A DNA stretch of 64,000 nt, from the NCBI GenBank assembly GCA_033557465.1, contig CM066033.1, forward strand, positions 19,531,080 to 19,595,079, written 5' to 3'. This stretch comes from Ichthyophis bannanicus. Taxonomy: Eukaryota > Chordata > Amphibia > Gymnophiona > Ichthyophiidae. The position numbers and the translations under genes were made by a program. A model generated the notes under the pieces. The model was not told the origin of the DNA and ran no database searches. It saw only the letters and a program-made list of their open reading frames with translations. This document shows positions 62,001 through 64,000 of this stretch, piece after piece (the stretch's first letter is position 1; the number at the start of each line of letters is the position of its first letter).

Positions 62001-64000
62001 GAGGCCCCCTTGCATTGTCTGTTGGTTACACAGTCGCTGGCCACATATAGCAGGTTACATGGAATGCAGATGTGTAGCACGAAAATGGTCACCCACAATA
62101 ACACACCCCAAATACAATGTCCCAATGAGAGTGTGGTAAATGCAGGGGGTAACACAGGACTGTGCAGACGTGCAATGCAAGGCGTGGCCATACATGCAGA
62201 GTGTCATGTCTGAACATCAAACAAACACAATAATTAGCATGTGAATATGCAAAGAATGGCACATAATCTCACACTGCAACACACCGAGGTCATAGCTCCA
62301 CATGTTGTGGCTCACAAACAGAGTCACTCTGATGCACAGCCACCAGCCGGACACTAACATGGTACTGTGATGCCACACATGAATGTAAACCACATTGCCG
62401 CCTACACACATCAATCAAGGATGTTGGTGGGCATGACCGTGTGTTATAGGAAAACATGTAGCATGTCCAGGTGTGTGGCAGGTGGACATAGACAATTGCA
62501 ATGCTGAAACTGTTCCCCCCTGCAACAATCATGGCTGTATGCTACAGTTGAAATAAACAGATCAGGGTATCCTGAGTGCCATGTCACACACATGGGCCAA
62601 AGCTCTGCAGTAAACAACATGTGAGGAATGTCCAAACGACACAGATGATGTCAGTCCTGATGCGCAAACTGTACCAAAAGCAAAGGCTTCCTGACATCCA
62701 AAATATCACTTACAAAATTCCCAGGCAAACATGGGCGTGCATAGTAAAGTGTCACATGCCAATATGGCACAGTCCGAGGAGGTTCATCTGTGTCCCTGCA
62801 ATCAGCAGGACTGTCAGCTACAGCATGGCACAAACTGTGTGCTGTACATGTCTGTCATGGTCAAACAAGCAGTCCAAGAGCAATAACGTCCAGCACAGGC
62901 CTGTGTTCCACTCACAGAAGTCAAACATCAAATAGGATATTTCCCATTAAACAATAACATGGTGCACTGTCCCACAACAGCTGTTGGATGAGGAGACGAG
63001 ATGCACTGGAGGAAATGTGTCCATAATGTCCACTGCCCTGTGCAAAGAAAGGATAGGTGTGGCCAATGTTAGTAACCCTGCAACAACACCACAAATTGCC
63101 ACAATGCACACTGCACTAATGAAAGATTGAAGTGATGGAAATGCAAACATGACAGGATATGCACATCAAATAAAACACAGATGTGAAAGGAACAGTACAT
63201 GTTGCTGCAGACACGGGTGTCACATGGAGATGGGTATGTTAAATACCATGTCACACAGGCATCTCACAGCTACACACTATATGCATCCCTTTTTGTGTAC
63301 AGAGATGCAACATTACATGTCCATGAGATCAAATGATACCCCACAAAAGGTACAGCCAGATGTAATAACAATTAAACAAAGGTGGAATCTAACCTATGTG
63401 TCCATGATGTGTCCCTCATCAATCCCATCAACTGCTGCATATGTACACCAGGTCACAGCGAACGGAGACGATATCAGGTCAACCAGTAGAACCAACATGT
63501 AAAGTCACACATCAGGGATCTTCACATCATGCCTATGTCAGACAGAAAACAAATGTTGCTCAACACCAGTCCCACATAACACAGGACACAACTCTGCTCA
63601 CCAGAAATGTGGGTGATGATGAATAGGTGAACAGCACTACTGTAGAGGTAACAAACCCCACAATGCCCCCCAGGTGCCCGCACCCATCAAAGCATATGAC
63701 AATGTATCATGCATGTACAATGCAGCACCACATAAGCAAACCAATAAACAGCCACCAGCACAATATGCGTAGTACAATGTGACAGCTGACATACGTGGCC
63801 TGTCGGTGCCCAAGTGCTAATTTGTGCACATAACGGTCGAGTGACATGCAAGGACACCCTGATGATGGCCTATGTAACTAAAATGGTGGAGGCAGCAGGT
63901 GTTGCTTCCGCAAAGCTAGCCCATCAAGGCCCACATGTGGATCTGTGGAAAATCTACCAGAAAACCCATCACAGGAAAAATACTGGTCACAACCGCACGT
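59086..64000. other. A/C-rich non-coding tract
   Basis: About 4.9 kb in which the plus strand is visibly rich in A and C (ACACA, CACAT, AACAC) with few CG dinucleotides. Open frames on the minus strand are Cys/Val/Tyr-rich translations of GTGT-type sequence with no motif. No gene is supported. The complementary bias (T/G-rich plus strand) is seen in H1 at 27.9-28.9 kb, consistent with the opposite orientation of the two elements. Confidence 0.5.

Larger units (their letters stand above)
56558..64000. mobile_element. H2: large non-coding Harbinger-ended element, open at right edge
   Basis: Starts GGGGCATGTTTACTAAA, the same terminus as H1. The first 190 bp are homologous to the complemented right end of H1, so H2 lies in the opposite orientation. 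It contains a CArG/GC block, a perfect hairpin (56674-56704), at least six tRNA-like modules, a 741-bp tandem duplication (56869-58330) and about 5 kb of A/C-rich DNA. At over 7.4 kb it is longer than H1. No transposase is visible. The right end, and so the target duplication, lies outside; the last part could be flanking DNA and not element. Confidence 0.55.

Overview
The window is repeat-dominated vertebrate genomic DNA, not bacterial or viral. It carries two kinds of tyrosine-recombinase retrotransposon (DIRS and Ngaro), CR1/L3-type, L2-type and RTE-BovB-type LINEs, an env-less endogenous retrovirus, hAT and PIF/Harbinger-type DNA elements, and one C2H2 zinc-finger array. This mix, rich in DIRS/Ngaro and with a gastrula-type zinc-finger repeat, fits a large amphibian genome. 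A caecilian is my best guess at low to moderate confidence; the BovB-type RTE means a squamate cannot be excluded. I see no intact single-copy host gene.

Layout. 1-6.8 kb: a minus-strand, broken DIRS element (gag, RT, RNase H; called DIRS-A) split by about 3 kb of mostly unrecognised sequence. 6.84-17.44 kb: one 5'-truncated CR1 copy (CR1-A) opened by three later insertions: an L2-type tail (7716-8375), a MITE-like block (8505-9123) and a nearly complete 6.5-kb Ngaro element (10728-17262) with the diagnostic A1-ORFs-B1-A2-B2 split repeats. 17.5-20.7 kb: a zinc-finger pseudogene with a tandem, homogenised finger array. 21.2-24.6 kb: a minus-strand RTE-BovB-type LINE carrying a small Harbinger-type MITE. 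25.57-29.99 kb: H1, a 4.4-kb non-coding element with Harbinger-like ends, tRNA-like modules and a GC-rich minisatellite. 30.2-31.9 kb: remnants of a LINE C-terminus joined to zinc-finger remnants, seen several times in the window.

32.4-49.5 kb is a second nest. A plus-strand DIRS (DIRS-B, 32.4-32.8 and 39.6-43.2 kb) was opened by a near-intact CR1 (CR1-B, 32.8-37.9 kb), a partial CR1 (CR1-C) that itself holds a solo-LTR-like block, and a minus-strand 6.3-kb endogenous retrovirus (43236-49529) with 515-bp LTRs, gag and pol but no env. 49.5-56.6 kb holds LINE and hAT remnants, CTCF-like motifs and an 845-bp fold-back insertion with 15-bp flanking repeats.

56.56-64 kb: H2, a second, inversely oriented and larger relative of H1 that leaves the window. 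It has the same terminal motif, a subterminal CArG/GC-box block, a 741-bp tandem duplication and an array of modules with good Pol III A and B boxes, then about 5 kb of A/C-rich sequence.

The best candidates for something undescribed are the H1/H2 element family and the recurrent LINE-C-terminus/zinc-finger unit. The most complete coding systems are CR1-B (one visible frameshift, at the EN-RT join) and the Ngaro element (one indel in the recombinase, one in the SGNH hydrolase).
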